Part shown: piece after piece, positions 6,636-8,394 of the stretch | How the letters are laid out: every line of letters starts with the position of its first letter | How positions within the stretch are numbered: the first letter of the stretch is position 1 | From: Opitutaceae bacterium UBA3033 | GTDB lineage: Bacteria; Verrucomicrobiota; Verrucomicrobiia; Opitutales; Opitutaceae | NCBI GenBank assembly: GCA_002367815.1 | Contig: DFDG01000088.1 | Span: 1-8,394 of the forward strand | Length of the DNA: 8,394 nucleotides | Direction of reading: 5' to 3' | The notes under the pieces: generated by a model | What the model was told of the DNA's origin: nothing | Database searches by the model: none | What the model saw: only the letters and a program-made list of their open reading frames with translations | Translations under genes and position numbers: made by a program

Positions 6636-7811
6636 TCAATCCACCGACATCAAGCCCGAGGCCCGCTCGGCAATGCCCGCAGGAAAGGGAAAATTTTCGA
6701 TCAATTTGAGGTCAAATTCTATGCCCAATCCCGGAACCGTGGGCGCCAGCAGCATCCCGTCCTTGATCCGAGGAGGCTCAATCATGGTGGCCTGCTGCAG
6801 TTCCGTGAGGTGCTGCCCCATCTCGAGCATTTCCGTCTGGGGCGAGGCAAACGCCAAATGCAGATTGGTCATAACTCCCGGTCCCGCACACCAAGCATGT
6901 GGAATCAGGGATAACTGGTGCTCGGTCGCCAACGCGGAGACCGCCATAAAGTTGTCCACCCCGCCCACAAAATTCGCATCCGGTTGCAGGATATCCAATG
7001 CCCCCAGCTTGACGAACTGTTCAAACTCCCGCCGCGTGCACAAACTCTCGCCACCCGCGATGCGCACCTTGGTGCGCTCCCGCAACCACGCATAACCAGC
7101 AGGATCCAAGTAACTGAGCGGTTCTTCAAAAAACACGCCGTCAAACTGCTCCAATAAACCTGCCAATCCGAGCGCATCTTCTCTGCTAAATGGATTCGGA
7201 ACTCCACCCATGTGGCCATCCATCATAATGCCAAATGCAGATCCTCCGATTTCTCGGATCGCCGACAACACGGGCTCGACCGCCTTTAATAATTTGCTGC
7301 CGCGATCCTGGGAAAATCCACCATGCTCCCGGAAATTTGGCCCCATTTTGGCCGCGTTAAACCCGTAGGATCGCAGGCGCTCGATCAGGGCCGGCACTTC
7401 CTCAAGTTGCGGCGAGGGCCCCAGGCTGGCGTAAACCGGAATTGTGGGTGGCGCATCTTTACGGATTAATTGATAACATGGCACCCCGGCGGCTTTCCCT
7501 TCGATATCCCAGAGTGCATTGGCGATTCCACCCATCACACTAATCGTGGCCCCGCTGCGCCCCCACCATACACTGGAGTCATACATGCGCTGCCAGTTCG
7601 CGGTTCGATCCAGTGGATCCCGACCAACCAACAACGGCGCATAATAATTGGTCAAAGCCAGCGCGACTTCTCCGGTAAACAACCCCATTAACGTTTCGCC
7701 GTGTCCGCATACTCCTTCGTCAGTTTCCACCCGTATAATGGCTGCCCCGACCGCATCGCCTAAAGAAGTGGCGGAAGAACAAAGGTGACATGTAACAGCG
7801 ATGATTTTCAT
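6636..7811 (-). CDS. Enolase-superfamily sugar-acid dehydratase, mandelate racemase/galactonate dehydratase type
   Basis: This 391-residue TIM-barrel enzyme of the mandelate racemase/muconate lactonizing group has an N-terminal capping domain (about 1-125) and a C-terminal barrel. Mg ligands are D198 (MMDGH), E229 (FFEEP) and E255 (AGGES). H305 (IPHAW) pairs with D278 (QPDAN). The spacings E229-E255 (26), E255-D278 (23) and D278-H305 (27) equal those of mandelate racemase as I recall them. The second Lys of the KxK motif is absent (K155-M-G157), while H200 two residues after D198 gives the DxH arrangement of galactonate- and mannonate-type dehydratases, with H200 as acid and H305 as base. The expected reaction is beta-elimination of water from an aldonic or uronic-type acid to a 2-keto-3-deoxy acid. 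The ATG lies 13 bases after the upstream dehydrogenase stop. The exact substrate is not predictable from these residues. Confidence 0.88.
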   Translation of the reverse strand: MKIIAVTCHLCSSATSLGDAVGAAIIRVETDEGVCGHGETLMGLFTGEVALALTNYYAPLLVGRDPLDRTANWQRMYDSSVWWGRSGATISVMGGIANALWDIEGKAAGVPCYQLIRKDAPPTIPVYASLGPSPQLEEVPALIERLRSYGFNAAKMGPNFREHGGFSQDRGSKLLKAVEPVLSAIREIGGSAFGIMMDGHMGGVPNPFSREDALGLAGLLEQFDGVFFEEPLSYLDPAGYAWLRERTKVRIAGGESLCTRREFEQFVKLGALDILQPDANFVGGVDNFMAVSALATEHQLSLIPHAWCAGPGVMTNLHLAFASPQTEMLEMGQHLTELQQATMIEPPRIKDGMLLAPTVPGLGIEFDLKLIENFPFPAGIAERASGLMSVD

Positions 7812-7824
7812 AAACTGCCCGGGT

Positions 7825-8394
7825 TTACGCTTCGAGTTTCTCTCGCTCTATCTCGTTCAACAAGGGCTCACCGTTACGATAGCGATTGAGATTATGCTTC
7901 AATAAATCTTCCTGCAATTCCGCCGCACCGGGTATTACCCCCGACATGTGTGGCGTGATTGTCAGATGTGGAATCTCCCAAATAGCTGATTCCGTCGGCA
8001 AGGGTTCCGTTTCAAATACATCCAGATACGCGTGGTTCAGATGTCGGCTTTTCAACGCCTGTTCCAGTGCCCCCATTTCAACCAATCCACCTCTCGCCAT
8101 ATTTATGAGCACCGCCCCCGGCTTCATTGCAGCCAATGATCGTTGATTGATCAGATGCCGGGTCCGCGGGGTCAAAGGCACAGTCAGGATCACGAAATCT
8201 GCATCAGCCAATGCCATATCAATATTGTCCAAAGTGAAAATACGCCTCGGCAACATTCCCTCCGGATCACCCATGCCCGGAAATGGCAAATAACCACCAT
8301 AACTTGCCCTCTCCGTGCCGCGTTGCACCACATCAACCAAAACACCCAACGAAGTGAACAATCGCGCGGTTTCGCGACCTACTCCACCATAGCC
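7825..8394 (-). CDS. D-isomer-specific 2-hydroxyacid dehydrogenase (C-terminal part, cut by window end)
   Basis: This is the C-terminal 189 residues of an NAD(P)-dependent 2-hydroxyacid dehydrogenase related to phosphoglycerate dehydrogenase and hydroxypyruvate reductase. The frame is open to the window edge and begins inside the Rossmann motif GYGGVG (fragment residues 1-6). The TTG at 8361 is therefore an internal Leu, not a start. The catalytic set is visible: R101 in MARGG, E130 in DVFETEPLP and H149 in TPHMSG, with R-to-E spacing of 29 as in the family. At the end of the second beta strand, where NAD-specific members have Asp, this protein has Q24-R25, which hints at use of NADP(H). About the first 130-150 residues are missing. 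As the first visible gene of the minus operon it probably interconverts a 2-keto acid or hydroxypyruvate-like intermediate with its 2-hydroxy acid. Confidence 0.9.
   Translation of the reverse strand, partial: GYGGVGRETARLFTSLGVLVDVVQRGTERASYGGYLPFPGMGDPEGMLPRRIFTLDNIDMALADADFVILTVPLTPRTRHLINQRSLAAMKPGAVLINMARGGLVEMGALEQALKSRHLNHAYLDVFETEPLPTESAIWEIPHLTITPHMSGVIPGAAELQEDLLKHNLNRYRNGEPLLNEIEREKLEA

Noticed and set aside
8359..8361. TTG as start of the 2-hydroxyacid dehydrogenase
   Set aside because: Eleven further in-frame codons up to the window edge encode GYGGVGRETAR, the Rossmann motif, so the gene continues beyond the window.
1..8394. CRISPR array, tRNA, rRNA or insertion sequence
   Set aside because: No regularly spaced repeats, no tRNA-like cloverleaf noticed in the short gaps, and no transposase-like protein; nearly the whole window is coding.

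Overview
The window is the end of an assembled contig from a bacterium, probably from the Verrucomicrobiota/Opitutae or a related free-living, sugar-degrading lineage. That placement is inference from the protein styles, the mix of ATG and TTG starts with few clear Shine-Dalgarno sites, and the GTAG-hairpin repeats; nothing in the window is a firm taxonomic marker. The first 18 bases match the 3' end of the Illumina TruSeq adapter and are not genomic.

The left part (about 19-2455, + strand) is a binding-protein-dependent sugar importer of the MalE/MalF/MalG type. It holds the C-terminal half of a family 1 solute-binding protein and two permease subunits, each gene overlapping the next by 4 bases. 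No ATPase gene is present in the part seen. After a 124-base gap comes a 467-residue ferritin-like protein (2580-3983, + strand). Its C-terminal half carries a complete E / ExxH / E / ExxH diiron signature and its N-terminal half looks like a worn second copy.

The + strand genes end at 3983. A 79-base spacer separates them from a convergent minus-strand gene set and holds two consecutive GC-rich hairpins, each directly preceded by GTAG. This is the format of REP elements linked to RAYT transposases. The second hairpin could also end transcription from the left.

The right part (4063-8394, minus strand) is a tight four-gene operon with gaps of 13-24 bases. In transcription order it encodes: a D-isomer 2-hydroxyacid dehydrogenase (cut by the window end), an enolase-superfamily sugar-acid dehydratase with a DxH plus His-Asp active site, a DAO-family FAD oxidoreductase, and a class III PLP aminotransferase resembling glutamate-1-semialdehyde aminomutase.

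Taken together, the window looks like an uptake-plus-catabolism locus. A carbohydrate or sugar-acid derivative would be imported by the left operon and processed by dehydration, redox and amino-group chemistry encoded on the right. The substrate is not determined by the sequence, and this particular combination of four enzymes does not correspond to a pathway I recognise.
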